A stretch of 64,000 nucleotides of DNA from positions 55,684 to 119,683 of the forward strand of contig NZ_JAFMOX010000049.1 of NCBI RefSeq assembly GCF_019049655.1. The letters are read 5' to 3'. The DNA comes from Rahnella rivi (GTDB lineage: Bacteria; Pseudomonadota; Gammaproteobacteria; Enterobacterales; Enterobacteriaceae). Below are positions 1 through 8,923 of this stretch, piece after piece. The position numbers and the translations under genes are program-made. The notes beneath the pieces were generated by a model. The model saw only the letters and a program-made list of their open reading frames with translations, made no database searches and was not told the DNA's origin. Position 1 is the stretch's first letter, and each line of letters opens with the position of its first letter.

Positions 1-1106
1 AAAGCGTTAAGCAGCAGAAACTGCAACGCGGCACGTTGCTGCAACAATTGCAGGCGCAGGAAAAAACCATTGCTTCAGCCAGCAGCGAACTTCGCGGCAC
101 GCAATCCACGCTAACCACGCTCGGTAAAGAGATCTCCGGGCTGACGGCGTCTATCGACAAGTTGCAGAAACAGCAAAAAACCCAGGAAGCCATCCTCGCC
201 AAACAGCTCGATTCCGCTTTTCGTGTGGGCCAGCATAAAGGTCTGCAACTCCTACTAAGCAGTGAAGAGAGTGAACGCAGCGAGCGGATCCTGGCGTATT
301 TCGGCTACCTGAACGAAGCCCGGCAGAAGAGCATCGAAGAACTGAAACAGACGCGCACCACGCTTGGAGAACAGCGGGTTTCTCTGCAATCCAAACAAAC
401 CCAACAGAAAAGCCTGTTAGGCGAGCAGCAAACCCAGCAGCAAAAGCTGGAGCAAGCTCGCTTAGCACGTAAGAAAACGCTGACGGCGCTGGAATCCTCT
501 TTGCAAAAAGATGAACAGAGCCTGACTGAGCTGCGCGCCAACGAATCCAGTCTGCAAAACAAAATTGCCGCCGCTGAACGTGCGGCAAAAGCCCGTGCAG
601 AAAAAGAAGCACGTGAGGCCGCAGCGGTCAGGGCCAAAGAGCAGCAGGCGAAGAAAAAAGGGTCAACCTATAAACCCACCCAAAGCGAGCAATCACTCAT
701 GGCGCGTACGGGCGGGTTGGGCAGGCCATCAGGCCAGAATATGTGGCCAGTGAATGGTTCGTTGATACACCGTTTCGGCGAACAGTTACAGGGTGAACTA
801 CGCTGGAAAGGCATCGTGATTTCAGCGCGTGAAGGCAGTGATGTCCGGGCGATCGCTGAAGGCCGCGTCATTCTGGCAGACTGGTTACAAGGCTATGGTC
901 TGGTTGTGGTCATTGATCACGGCAGGGGCGATATGAGTTTGTACGGATACAACCAGGATGCGCTGGTCAGCGTAGGCGACCAGGTGAAAACCGGTCAGGC
1001 TATTGCCAAAGTAGGGAACAGCGGCGGACAAGGCCAGCCATCGCTGTATTTTGAAATTCGTCGTCAGGGCCAGGCCGTTAATCCACAGCCGTGGTTGGGA
1101 AGATAG
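1..1106 (+). CDS. envC: Murein hydrolase activator EnvC (5' end cut off by the window)
   Basis: EnvC is a periplasmic divisome factor that activates the amidases AmiA and AmiB to split septal peptidoglycan. The frame is open from base 3 with no start, so the gene begins left of the window and the signal peptide is missing. What remains is a long Gln/Lys/Glu/Ala-rich coiled coil (roughly the first 220 residues) followed by a C-terminal LytM/M23-like domain with GDMSLYGYN and a final NPQPWLGR. E. coli EnvC is about 419 residues, so some 50 N-terminal residues are lost. In the family the LytM domain is degenerate and acts as an activator, not as a peptidase. The stop lies against the start of yibQ, suggesting cotranscription. 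Confidence 0.95.
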   Translation, partial: SVKQQKLQRGTLLQQLQAQEKTIASASSELRGTQSTLTTLGKEISGLTASIDKLQKQQKTQEAILAKQLDSAFRVGQHKGLQLLLSSEESERSERILAYFGYLNEARQKSIEELKQTRTTLGEQRVSLQSKQTQQKSLLGEQQTQQQKLEQARLARKKTLTALESSLQKDEQSLTELRANESSLQNKIAAAERAAKARAEKEAREAAAVRAKEQQAKKKGSTYKPTQSEQSLMARTGGLGRPSGQNMWPVNGSLIHRFGEQLQGELRWKGIVISAREGSDVRAIAEGRVILADWLQGYGLVVVIDHGRGDMSLYGYNQDALVSVGDQVKTGQAIAKVGNSGGQGQPSLYFEIRRQGQAVNPQPWLGR

Positions 1107-1108
1107 CA

Positions 1109-2089
1109 TTGCGATACAAAAAGTCCGTTTTAGTTGCCCTCTGTGGTACTGCGTTATTCGTTTGTCAGGTTCAGGCAGCGAAATTATCCATCCTGATCGA
1201 TGACTTTGGTTATCGTCAGCATGAGGAAAACCAGGTACTTCAGATGCCAAAAGCGGTATCCGTCGCCATTTTCCCCAATGCCCCTGATTCGCAAATGATG
1301 ATGAACAAAGCCCATCAGCAGGGACGTGAGATCCTCATTCACCTGCCGATGGCGCCGCTCAGTAAGCAACCGCTGGAAAAGGATACCCTCACGCCGTCAA
1401 TGAGCGCGGCTGAGGTCAAACGTATCGTTGATCAGGCCATCCGCAATATTCCCTACGCCATCGGCATCAATAACCATATGGGCAGCGCGATGACCTCAAG
1501 CCGCAGCGGCATGGACAATGTCATGCAGGCGATGAACGCCCACAATCTGTTTTTTCTCGACAGCATGACTATCGGCAATACCCAGTCGGTCAATGCGGCT
1601 CAGGGAACGCGCGTGAAAGTCATCAAGCGCAATGTCTTTCTGGATGATGTGCAAAATGAGGGCGAGATCCGCCGTCAGTTTGAACGCGCCATTCAGCTGG
1701 CACGTAAGAATGGCTATGCGATTGCCATCGGGCATCCGCATCCGGCGACAGTAAAAGTGCTGCAACAAATGCTGCCGAATTTGCCTTCCGATATTGTTCT
1801 GGTACGGCCAAGTGAGTTACTTAACGAGCCGGTACGCAGCTCATCATCAGCGGGTAAACCGCCGAAATCGACATCGGTAAAATCCGCGAGCAAAGGCATC
1901 AGCGTGTGCCGTGTGAAACAGCCTGCTCCGCAGATTTACGCAGATACGATGTTTAAAGTTATCGGTGAAAGCCTGGCAACATTACCGGCTGTGGTATTCA
2001 TTGAACGTCAGTATCATATTTTGACCACGTCTGTGGGATCGGCACCGGTTGAGCCGCATGCCGACACCACACCCGAGGCGAAGAAATAA
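1109..2089 (+). CDS. yibQ: YibQ, divergent polysaccharide deacetylase family protein
   Basis: Exported protein of the divergent polysaccharide deacetylase (DUF610) family, always found next to envC; its substrate is not established. I start it at the TTG at 1109 because GGGA lies eight bases upstream, while the in-frame GTG at 1091 has no ribosome site. That start gives a clean signal peptide (MRYKK, a hydrophobic run, VQA-A). Family landmarks follow: IDDFGYR near residue 35, HLPMAPLSKQPLEK, GINNHMGS, and AIGHPHPATV. At about 326 residues it is near the E. coli length. It starts two bases after the envC stop, so the pair is probably translationally coupled. The tail after residue 240 is low-complexity and variable. 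Confidence 0.9.
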   Translation: MRYKKSVLVALCGTALFVCQVQAAKLSILIDDFGYRQHEENQVLQMPKAVSVAIFPNAPDSQMMMNKAHQQGREILIHLPMAPLSKQPLEKDTLTPSMSAAEVKRIVDQAIRNIPYAIGINNHMGSAMTSSRSGMDNVMQAMNAHNLFFLDSMTIGNTQSVNAAQGTRVKVIKRNVFLDDVQNEGEIRRQFERAIQLARKNGYAIAIGHPHPATVKVLQQMLPNLPSDIVLVRPSELLNEPVRSSSSAGKPPKSTSVKSASKGISVCRVKQPAPQIYADTMFKVIGESLATLPAVVFIERQYHILTTSVGSAPVEPHADTTPEAKK

Positions 2090-2113
2090 AACACGTACGC
2101 AACGTATTGATAA

Positions 2114-2172
2114 GCAAGCTCATAGCGCCTAAAAGCAAATAGGTAGAGCTTAAAGAATTTGCCCCTTATAAT
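2114..2172 (+). promoter_or_regulatory. Probable promoter with upstream hairpin, before the glycosyltransferase pair
   Basis: A TATAAT hexamer sits at 2167-2172 followed by a GC-rich discriminator (GGGCGC). No good -35 hexamer is visible at 16-18 bp. Just upstream, AAGCTC (2114) and GAGCTT (ending 2150) can pair, with a nested CCTA/TAGG pair inside, forming an interrupted hairpin that could end yibQ transcription. The downstream gene starts at 2219. Confidence 0.45.
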
Positions 2173-2218
2173 GGGCGCTGCATGTTTTTGGATTCAGACT
2201 GCGCAGGGGCGCTCATAA

Positions 2219-3442
2219 ATGGGACAAGATCGATCTAAAATTCTGCTGCTCGACAGCGGCAAAGAATGGGGAGGTGGCACTAACAGTATGTTAGAGCTGC
2301 TGAAAAGAATCGATCGGGAAAAATTTGAAATCAGCTGCTGCTTTTATAACGATTACGCGCGTGATAATGGGGAAACCATCAGCCAGATCCTGAACTCGCT
2401 GAATATTCCGGTCTTCTTCATTCCGCAGGTTAAGCAACCTGCATGGGCAAAAATCAGTAAAGAAGTGCTGCGTACCATGTTTTTCTTCAGCAGTGCCCTG
2501 CGCCAGAAAGCCATTTACTCCATCGATAAAATCTGGCGCATCAATCCCAATATCCGCAAAATCCACTCCCTGCTGGAGCTTGGACAGTTCGACATTTTAT
2601 ATATGAATAATCAGCCCAGCTCTAACGTTGAAGGCTATTATTCCACCACCGGTTTACCGACAGAAATTGTGCAGCATTGCCGCATTGAGCCGGTCCTTAA
2701 CCGCGATGTCGTGCGGATTGTGAACAAGTTCTGCCACAGCATTATTTCTGTGTCTCAGGGCGTTCAGGAACAATTGCTTAAGCGCGGCGTGCGCAGCGAA
2801 TTATGTTTCACCGTTTTCAACGGCATTGATATTAATCAGCCGCTGCCTGATGGCAAAAATATTCGCCGGGAGCTGGATGCTAAAGACGATACCTTCATCT
2901 TTGGCAGCATCGGCTCTCTGATCAACCGCAAAGCCCATCACTTCACCTTGCTGGCGCTGGATAAATTCAACCGCGCCTTTCCTGAAGCAAAATGGAAGAT
3001 GGTTTTTGTGGGCGAAGGCCCAAATTTGCGTCGCTTAATCCAGCAGGCTGCCAGCCTGAATATGATGGATAAAGTGGTGTTCACCGGCTTTCAAAATAAT
3101 GCGCTGGAATATCTTTCCGCTTTCGATGCCTTTATCCTGGGATCGAAAAGTGAGGGCCTGCCGCGTGTTGTTCTGGAATCTATGTTATTGAAAACCCCAG
3201 TGATTGGTTCCAATGTCACCGGCACGGCCGAGCTTGTGAAGAATACTGAAACGGGCATGTTGTTCGAGTACGGCGACGTTGAGATGCTGTTTAACCATAT
3301 GAAAACGCTGTATCTCAATGAGCATCTCCGCCACGAGATCGCGCAGCGGGCGAACCTTAATGTTCGCGATAAATTTGCCATTGAGAAGTATGTCTCTGGC
3401 GTAGAAACCGTTTTAAGCAGTGTCAAAAAGAAACAAGGCTGA
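2219..3442 (+). CDS. GT4-family glycosyltransferase, acceptor unknown
   Basis: A 407-residue GT-B fold glycosyltransferase. The N-terminal half carries the glycine-rich loop after the first strand (DSGKEWGGGTNSM, near residue 12). The C-terminal half carries the donor-site EX7E motif (SEGLPRVVLES) and PVIGSNVTGTAELV, typical of family GT4. No signal peptide or membrane segment is evident, so it should act at the cytoplasmic face of the inner membrane. It occupies the place between yibQ and tdh where E. coli has waaH (yibD), a core glycosyltransferase gene; a role in LPS core or another surface glycan is therefore plausible but inferred. The stop is followed two bases later by the next start, so the two genes form an operon. 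Confidence 0.8.
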   Translation: MGQDRSKILLLDSGKEWGGGTNSMLELLKRIDREKFEISCCFYNDYARDNGETISQILNSLNIPVFFIPQVKQPAWAKISKEVLRTMFFFSSALRQKAIYSIDKIWRINPNIRKIHSLLELGQFDILYMNNQPSSNVEGYYSTTGLPTEIVQHCRIEPVLNRDVVRIVNKFCHSIISVSQGVQEQLLKRGVRSELCFTVFNGIDINQPLPDGKNIRRELDAKDDTFIFGSIGSLINRKAHHFTLLALDKFNRAFPEAKWKMVFVGEGPNLRRLIQQAASLNMMDKVVFTGFQNNALEYLSAFDAFILGSKSEGLPRVVLESMLLKTPVIGSNVTGTAELVKNTETGMLFEYGDVEMLFNHMKTLYLNEHLRHEIAQRANLNVRDKFAIEKYVSGVETVLSSVKKKQG

Positions 3443-3444
3443 AC

Positions 3445-4374
3445 ATGTTCAAATTTCTGAATTCAAAATATCGTCATATTCTTTCGCGTCACAATCTGCC
3501 TTACGCGCAGACGCTGACTGCCGGTATGCCAAAGAACAGCGTGACGTCTGTGGTGATCCCTTCCACGGGCGCTGACTATATTGAAGAAGCCTGTTTGTGC
3601 GCCGAGTTTGCCGACAAATTTGCCACTGAGTTACAGGAAATCGTCATTGTTACCGATCAGGACGCCAGCCAGTTCAGAACGCTGCCAGAGAAAGTCCGTA
3701 TTGTGACGCTCAGTCCTGAAACAAAATCCGGCGACTATCGCTATAAGCAAATTTACCTGAGCCGGTTGATCAAACTGATGGCGCCCTTGCAGGCCAGAAC
3801 TGACGGTATTTTGATGATCGATTCAGATTTGAATCTCCTGAAAATGCCGGAAATTCAGTTGCATGAAAATCACATTTATTCGAGTTTCCGTCAGGGCAAA
3901 ATGATCGCAAAACTCGACGGTTGCGATCCGGCCAGCATTCCGGCTTATTACAAAGACAGCGTGCGACCTTACATCGTTGACCACGTTAACGGGGCATTCT
4001 TGGCGGCAACGCGCAAAACCTGGGAACGCCTGTGCCCGCTGTGGATTATGTTTTTCCGCGATACCTGGAATATTCTGCCTGATAACCAGCCACCCACGGA
4101 TCAACTGCCGCTCGCTGCCATGCTCGATACGCTGGACATCCAAAGCGTCAATTTAGGCGACTGGATGAACTGGCCGGTGTCGAAGAAAATTGGTGGCACG
4201 CCGTCAGTCATTCCAAAAGAAGTGATTGGCGCGCACGGGGGTTTCCCGCTGTCTGAATGGCAGAAATATCTGGCCTCGCCGGATAATGAGTTGCTGTTTA
4301 AAGGGCAGGATTACACCCGCAAAGTGCGCTACCTCACCGATGCCGAGAAGCAAGCGGCAGATCCCACGCTGTAG
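3445..4374 (+). CDS. Putative GT-A-fold glycosyltransferase, function unknown
   Basis: A 309-residue soluble protein that I do not recognise as a named enzyme. The first half shows strand-like segments (SVVIPSTG near 35, EIVIVTD near 65) and ILMIDSDLNLL near 122-131. That is a D-x-D motif in the place expected for metal and nucleotide-sugar binding in GT-A enzymes. Later DHVNGAFLA and a GAHGG segment resemble the acceptor-side and second metal-ligand motifs of such enzymes. It directly follows the GT4 gene with two bases between them and is followed by a terminator, so the two probably act in the same glycan pathway. Sugar and acceptor cannot be read from sequence. A non-enzymatic role is possible but less likely given the DSD context. 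Confidence 0.6.
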   Translation: MFKFLNSKYRHILSRHNLPYAQTLTAGMPKNSVTSVVIPSTGADYIEEACLCAEFADKFATELQEIVIVTDQDASQFRTLPEKVRIVTLSPETKSGDYRYKQIYLSRLIKLMAPLQARTDGILMIDSDLNLLKMPEIQLHENHIYSSFRQGKMIAKLDGCDPASIPAYYKDSVRPYIVDHVNGAFLAATRKTWERLCPLWIMFFRDTWNILPDNQPPTDQLPLAAMLDTLDIQSVNLGDWMNWPVSKKIGGTPSVIPKEVIGAHGGFPLSEWQKYLASPDNELLFKGQDYTRKVRYLTDAEKQAADPTL

Positions 4375-4396
4375 AATGTATTGTGGTACGAAAATA

Positions 4397-4423
4397 AAAG
4401 GCCCGCTGATTTTGCGGGCCTTT
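4397..4423. terminator. Bidirectional rho-independent terminator
   Basis: AAAGGCCCGC and GCGGGCCTTT form a 10-bp stem around a 7-base loop. It lies between two convergent units (glycosyltransferase pair and kbl-tdh). T-rich tracts follow on both strands. Confidence 0.85.
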
Positions 4424-4440
4424 GTCATTGAAGCGTTGTG

Positions 4441-5463
4441 TTACCAGTCGAGAATAACTTTGCCTGAATGCCCTGAACGCATGGCATCGAAGCCTTTCTG
4501 GAAGTCATTAATGGGGAAATGATGGGTAATCAGCGGTGTGAGATCTAAACCAGACTGGATCAGCGCCGCCATTTTGTACCAGGTTTCGAACATCTCACGC
4601 CCGTAAATCCCTTTGATAAACAGACCTTTGAAGATTACCTGATTCCAGTCGATCGCCATTTCGGTCGAAGGAATGCCCAGCATCGCAATCCGGCCGCCGT
4701 GATTCATCGCGCTGAGCATGCTGCGAAATGCAGCCGGCGCACCGGACATTTCCAGACCGACGTCAAACCCTTCCGTCATTCCCAGCTCTTCCATCACTTC
4801 AGGCAGGCTTTGCTGGCTGACATTCACCGCACGGGTGACGCCCATTTTTCGCGCCAGCTCCAGCCGGTATTCGTTCATATCCGTGATGACCACGTGGCGC
4901 GCACCGACGTGCTTGCAGATGGCCGCCGCCATGATACCGATCGGCCCGGCACCACTGATCAGTACATCTTCACCCACCAGATCAAACGACAGTGCGGTAT
5001 GCACCGCATTGCCCAGCGGGTCGAAAATAGCGGCCAGATCATCAGAAATGTTATCCGGAATTTTAAAAGCATTGAACGCGGGCAACACCAGATATTCAGC
5101 AAACGCACCAGGCCGGTTAACGCCGACGCCCTGCGCATTTCGGCACAAATGCGTGCGGCCACCGCGACAATTGCGGCAATGCCCGCAGGTGATATGCCCT
5201 TCGCCGGAAACACGGTCGCCGAGACTAAAGCCTTTAACTTCCTGCCCGATCCCGACCACTTCACCGACGTACTCATGGCCGACCACCATCGGCACCGGAA
5301 TGGTTTTTTGTGACCATGCATCCCAGTTGTAGATATGCACATCGGTGCCACAGATCGCCGTTTTGCGGATTTTAATCAGCAAATCGTTATGGCCCATTTC
5401 CGGCACCGGCGCATCGGTCATCCAGATGCCTTCTTCACGTTTCAGTTTCGCTAACGCTTTCAT
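4441..5463 (-). CDS. tdh: L-threonine 3-dehydrogenase
   Basis: Zinc- and NAD-dependent enzyme of the medium-chain dehydrogenase family. It oxidises L-threonine to 2-amino-3-ketobutyrate, the first step of threonine breakdown to glycine and acetyl-CoA. Visible landmarks are [11 protein letters not shown] near residue 38 (catalytic zinc Cys), GHEYVGEVV, the structural zinc cluster [15 protein letters not shown] near 97-111, and the nucleotide-binding [10 protein letters not shown] near 170. I prefer the ATG at 5463 (340 residues, MKALAKLK) over the one at 5469. The ribosome site GAGGA directly abuts the upstream ATG but is six bases from 5463. That site overlaps the kbl stop, so tdh is translated as the second gene of kbl-tdh. 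Confidence 0.97.
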   Translation of the reverse strand: MKALAKLKREEGIWMTDAPVPEMGHNDLLIKIRKTAICGTDVHIYNWDAWSQKTIPVPMVVGHEYVGEVVGIGQEVKGFSLGDRVSGEGHITCGHCRNCRGGRTHLCRNAQGVGVNRPGAFAEYLVLPAFNAFKIPDNISDDLAAIFDPLGNAVHTALSFDLVGEDVLISGAGPIGIMAAAICKHVGARHVVITDMNEYRLELARKMGVTRAVNVSQQSLPEVMEELGMTEGFDVGLEMSGAPAAFRSMLSAMNHGGRIAMLGIPSTEMAIDWNQVIFKGLFIKGIYGREMFETWYKMAALIQSGLDLTPLITHHFPINDFQKGFDAMRSGHSGKVILDW

Positions 5464-5472
5464 GGACATTCC

Positions 5473-6669
5473 TCAGGCGATCACGCCAAGTTTTTTACCG
5501 ATACGGATGAAAGCGTCAACGGCCTGTTCGATCTGTTCAGTCGTATGGGCGGCTGACATTTGGGTGCGGATCCGCGCCTGCCCCTGAGGCACAACCGGGT
5601 AGAAGAACCCGGTCACGTAAATCCCTTCCTGCTGAAGTTGGGCAGCAAAATCCTGCGCCAGCCGTGCCTCGCCCAGCATCACCGGAATGATGGCGTGATC
5701 GGCACCTGCCAGGGTAAACCCCGCCGCCGTCATTTTTTTGCGGAACAGTTTGGAATTGGAGAGCAGCTTCTCGCGCAGCTCACTGCCGGCTTCGAGCATG
5801 GATAACACTTTTATCGAGGCAGCAACGATCGAAGGGGCCAGCGAATTCGAGAACAGATAAGGTCGCGAGCGCTGGCGCAGCCAGTCGATGACCTCCTGTC
5901 GTGCGGCGGTATATCCACCCGATGCCCCACCCAGCGCTTTGCCGAGCGTACCGGTGATAATATCAACGCGGCCCATCACATCGCAGTATTCATGCGTTCC
6001 GCGCCCTTCTGCACCGACAAAACCGACCGCATGGGAATCATCGACCATCACCAGCGCATCAAAACGCTCCGCCAGATCGCACACGCCTTTCAGGTTGGCG
6101 ATCACCCCATCCATCGAAAATACACCGTCGGTCGCGACCAGAATATGGCGCGCACCGTCGTCTTTTGCCTGCTGTAAACGGGCTTCCAGCTCGGCCATAT
6201 TGTTGTTGGCGTAACGATAGCGTTTCGCTTTGCATAACCGTACACCGTCAATAATGGAGGCATGGTTGAGTGCGTCCGAAATAATCGCGTCTTCTTCTCC
6301 CAGGAGGGTTTCGAACAGGCCGCCGTTTGCATCGAAACAGGAGGAATAGAGAATGGCATCGTCCATACCCAGAAAATCTGCCAGACGATGTTCGAGCTCT
6401 TTATGGGTATCTTGTGTGCCGCAAATAAAACGCACCGAAGCCATGCCGAAACCGTGGCTGTCAAGACCGGCCTTGGCGGCCCGGATTAATTCAGGATGGT
6501 TCGCCAGCCCGAGATAGTTATTGGCGCAAAAATTAATGACCGGCTTTCCACCCGCGACCGAAACTTCGGGCTGCTGCGGAGTGGTCAGAATACGCTCTTC
6601 TTTAAACAGCCCTTCAACCCGCGCCTGATCGAGCTGATCTTCCAACTGGCGATAAAACGAAACAGACAT
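5473..6669 (-). CDS. kbl: Glycine C-acetyltransferase (2-amino-3-ketobutyrate CoA ligase)
   Basis: PLP-dependent enzyme of the alpha-oxoamine synthase family. It cleaves 2-amino-3-ketobutyrate with CoA to glycine and acetyl-CoA, using the product of Tdh. At 398 residues it matches the family length. Landmarks are [14 protein letters not shown] near residue 47, SVRFICGTQ, the cofactor region DDSHAVGF near 208, and [10 protein letters not shown], whose lysine forms the Schiff base. It is the first gene of kbl-tdh and diverges from hldD across about 240 bp. In E. coli this operon answers to leucine and Lrp; no Lrp site can be named with confidence here. Confidence 0.97.
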   Translation of the reverse strand: MSVSFYRQLEDQLDQARVEGLFKEERILTTPQQPEVSVAGGKPVINFCANNYLGLANHPELIRAAKAGLDSHGFGMASVRFICGTQDTHKELEHRLADFLGMDDAILYSSCFDANGGLFETLLGEEDAIISDALNHASIIDGVRLCKAKRYRYANNNMAELEARLQQAKDDGARHILVATDGVFSMDGVIANLKGVCDLAERFDALVMVDDSHAVGFVGAEGRGTHEYCDVMGRVDIITGTLGKALGGASGGYTAARQEVIDWLRQRSRPYLFSNSLAPSIVAASIKVLSMLEAGSELREKLLSNSKLFRKKMTAAGFTLAGADHAIIPVMLGEARLAQDFAAQLQQEGIYVTGFFYPVVPQGQARIRTQMSAAHTTEQIEQAVDAFIRIGKKLGVIA

Positions 6670-6841
6670 ACAGTATTCTCCTGAAATGACTCATTCACGG
6701 AATACATTACTAATCTGCATATGAAATAACGATGAAAACGCTCACAAAATCTTCATTTTGCAGCATACTTCACGCCTTACGCTCTGAAACATAAGAATGC
6801 GTGATATCGGACACCTTCCCAATGTGAGCTTGATAATGAAG

Positions 6842-6887
6842 TGTTATGATATTGCCAACTGTATAAATCACGCATGGTGCGTGATTT
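6842..6887 (+). promoter_or_regulatory. hldD promoter region: extended -10 and 10-bp inverted repeat
   Basis: TGTTATGAT at 6842-6850 reads as an extended -10 (TG, one base, TATGAT) without a clear -35 at the usual distance. Downstream, AAATCACGCA and TGCGTGATTT (6865-6887) form a perfect 10-bp inverted repeat with a 3-base centre, 24 bp before the hldD start. A further GCGTGAT lies at 6799-6805. The repeat would be in the 5' leader if the -10 is right, so it could be an RNA hairpin or an operator. Confidence 0.45.
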
Positions 6888-6910
6888 TAAAATGATTAAA
6901 GGTGAGTCCC

Positions 6911-7843
6911 ATGATAATCGTCACTGGCGGCGCTGGTTTTATCGGCAGCAATATTATTAAATCGCTCAATGATATGGGATACCGCGATATTTTAGTGGTC
7001 GATAACCTGAAAGACGGTACCAAGTTCGTCAATCTGGTTGATCTGGATATTGCGGATTACTGCGACAAAGAAGATTTCATTGCCAGCATCGTCGCGGGTG
7101 ATGATCTGGGTGATATCGACGCGATCTTCCATGAAGGCGCCTGCTCTTCCACCACCGAGTGGGACGGCAAATACATGATGGATAACAACTATCAGTATTC
7201 GAAAGATATCCTGCACTTCTGTCTGGACCGGAGCATTCCCTTCCTTTATGCCTCTTCCGCCGCCACTTACGGCAGCCAGAGCACCAGCTTTGTGGAAGAG
7301 CGTCAGTACGAGCAACCGCTGAACGTTTACGGCTACTCCAAATTCCTGTTTGACCAGTATGTTCGCGAAATTCTGCCGCATGCTGAATCGCAAATCTGTG
7401 GTTTCCGTTACTTCAACGTGTATGGCCCGCGTGAAGGCCATAAAGGCAGCATGGCCAGCGTTGCGTTCCATCTGAACAACCAAATCAACGCCGGTGAGAA
7501 TCCAAAATTATTCTCCGGCAGCGAAGGCTTCAAACGCGATTTCATCTATGTCGGTGACGTGGCCGCAGTAAACCTGTGGTTCTGGCAGAACGGCGTATCC
7601 GGTATTTTCAACTGCGGGACTGGCCGTTCAGAATCTTTCCAGGCCGTGGCAGATGCCGTGGTGGCTTACCACAAGTCGGGCGATATCGAATACATTCCGT
7701 TCCCGGAAAAACTGAAAGGTCGTTATCAGTCCTTCACTCAGGCTGATATGACGGCTCTGCGTAAAGCAGGCTACGACAAACCGTTTAAAACGGTTGCCGA
7801 AGGTGTGACGGAATACATGAGCTGGCTCAACCGCACAGTCTAA
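6911..7843 (+). CDS. hldD: ADP-L-glycero-D-manno-heptose 6-epimerase
   Basis: Converts ADP-D,D-heptose into ADP-L,D-heptose, the donor for WaaC and WaaF in LPS inner-core assembly. It is a short-chain dehydrogenase/reductase: [10 protein letters not shown] at residues 5-14 is the NADP site, with S116 and Y140xxxK144 (YGYSK) as catalytic residues. I use the ATG at 6911 (310 residues, the E. coli length), with the ribosome site AAAGGTGAG upstream; an in-frame GTG at 6902 lies inside that site. It heads the core operon, followed by waaF 30 bp downstream. In E. coli hldD also has a heat-shock promoter; none is clear here. Confidence 0.97.
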   Translation: MIIVTGGAGFIGSNIIKSLNDMGYRDILVVDNLKDGTKFVNLVDLDIADYCDKEDFIASIVAGDDLGDIDAIFHEGACSSTTEWDGKYMMDNNYQYSKDILHFCLDRSIPFLYASSAATYGSQSTSFVEERQYEQPLNVYGYSKFLFDQYVREILPHAESQICGFRYFNVYGPREGHKGSMASVAFHLNNQINAGENPKLFSGSEGFKRDFIYVGDVAAVNLWFWQNGVSGIFNCGTGRSESFQAVADAVVAYHKSGDIEYIPFPEKLKGRYQSFTQADMTALRKAGYDKPFKTVAEGVTEYMSWLNRTV

Positions 7844-7873
7844 GAACCGCACATTGAGGAATGGATTAACGGT

Positions 7874-8923
7874 ATGAAAATACTGGTAATTGGGCCGTCA
7901 TGGGTCGGTGACATGATGATGTCACAAAGTCTTTACCGCACCCTGAAACTGGCGCACCCGGATGCACAAATTGACGTGATGGCGCCTGCATGGTGCCGTC
8001 CGCTGCTCGACAGGATGCCAGAAGTGAATCGGGCATTGTCGATGCCGTTGGGTCATGGCGCTCTGGAACTGGGTGAGCGCCGCCGTCTGGGCCTTTCTCT
8101 GCGCAAAGAACAGTATCAACGCGCATACGTTTTACCCAACTCGTTTAAATCGGCGCTGGTTCCCTTTTTTGCGCGCATTCCTCAACGTACAGGCTGGCGC
8201 GGTGAAATGCGCTATGGTCTGCTGAATGACGTGCGCGTTCTGGATAAAGCAGCCTTTCCGCTGATGGTTCAGCGCTATGCCGCGCTGGCTTACGATGCTC
8301 CACGCATTAAAACAGCCGCCGATCTTCCGCAGCCCATTTTGTGGCCGAAATTGCAGGTTAGCGAAGCTGAAATCGCCGCCGTCACCGCCTCGTTCAATGT
8401 CGATAACGCCCGCCCGCTGATTGGATTCTGTCCAGGCGCGGAGTTTGGCCCGGCAAAACGCTGGCCGCATTATCATTATGCCGCGCTGGCGGAAAAGTTG
8501 ATCCACGAAGGTAATCAGGTGGTGCTGTTTGGCTCGGCGAAAGACCACCCTGCCGGAGAACAAATCCGCCTTGCTCTGTCTGAGAGTGCGCAGCCTTTCT
8601 GCCTCAATCTCGCGGGAAAAACATCTCTGGATCAGGCCGTCGTCATGATTTCTGCCTGTCACGCCGTAGTCAGTAATGACTCCGGTCTGATGCACGTCGC
8701 GGCTGCGCTGGATAAACCGCTGGTGGCGCTCTACGGGCCAAGCAGCCCTGATTTCACGCCGCCTCTCAGCCGTCAGGCAAAAGTTATCCGTTTGATCACC
8801 GGCTATCATAAAGTCCGTAAAGGCGATGCTGAAGAAGGTTATCACCAGAGCCTGATTGATATTCAACCAGAGCAGGTTTATCAGGAATTAAATCAGTTAC
8901 TGTGCACAAGGAAGGAGCAGTAA
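7874..8923 (+). CDS. waaF: ADP-heptose:LPS heptosyltransferase II
   Basis: GT9-family GT-B enzyme that adds the second L,D-heptose to heptose I of the LPS inner core at the cytoplasmic face of the inner membrane. Landmarks are the N-terminal IGPSWVGDMMMSQSL near residues 6-20, GFCPGAEFGPAKRWP near 185, and the donor-site motif SNDSGLMHVAAALDKPLVALYGP near 268-290. The length of 349 residues is normal. Its stop codon shares bases with the waaC start (TAATG), so the two heptosyltransferases are translationally coupled. Confidence 0.96.
   Translation: MKILVIGPSWVGDMMMSQSLYRTLKLAHPDAQIDVMAPAWCRPLLDRMPEVNRALSMPLGHGALELGERRRLGLSLRKEQYQRAYVLPNSFKSALVPFFARIPQRTGWRGEMRYGLLNDVRVLDKAAFPLMVQRYAALAYDAPRIKTAADLPQPILWPKLQVSEAEIAAVTASFNVDNARPLIGFCPGAEFGPAKRWPHYHYAALAEKLIHEGNQVVLFGSAKDHPAGEQIRLALSESAQPFCLNLAGKTSLDQAVVMISACHAVVSNDSGLMHVAAALDKPLVALYGPSSPDFTPPLSRQAKVIRLITGYHKVRKGDAEEGYHQSLIDIQPEQVYQELNQLLCTRKEQ

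Noticed and set aside
1091..1108. GTG start of yibQ
   Set aside because: No ribosome site precedes it, and the TTG at 1109 has one and gives a better signal peptide.
2130..2215. Resemblance to a JUMPstart/ops element before the glycosyltransferase pair
   Set aside because: Only short fragments (GGTAGAGCTTAA, GGGGCG) are similar; the ops core GGCGGTAG is missing.
4699..5332. Long rightward frames opposite tdh
   Set aside because: They are mirror frames of a highly conserved gene, with no ribosome site and no familiar protein motif.
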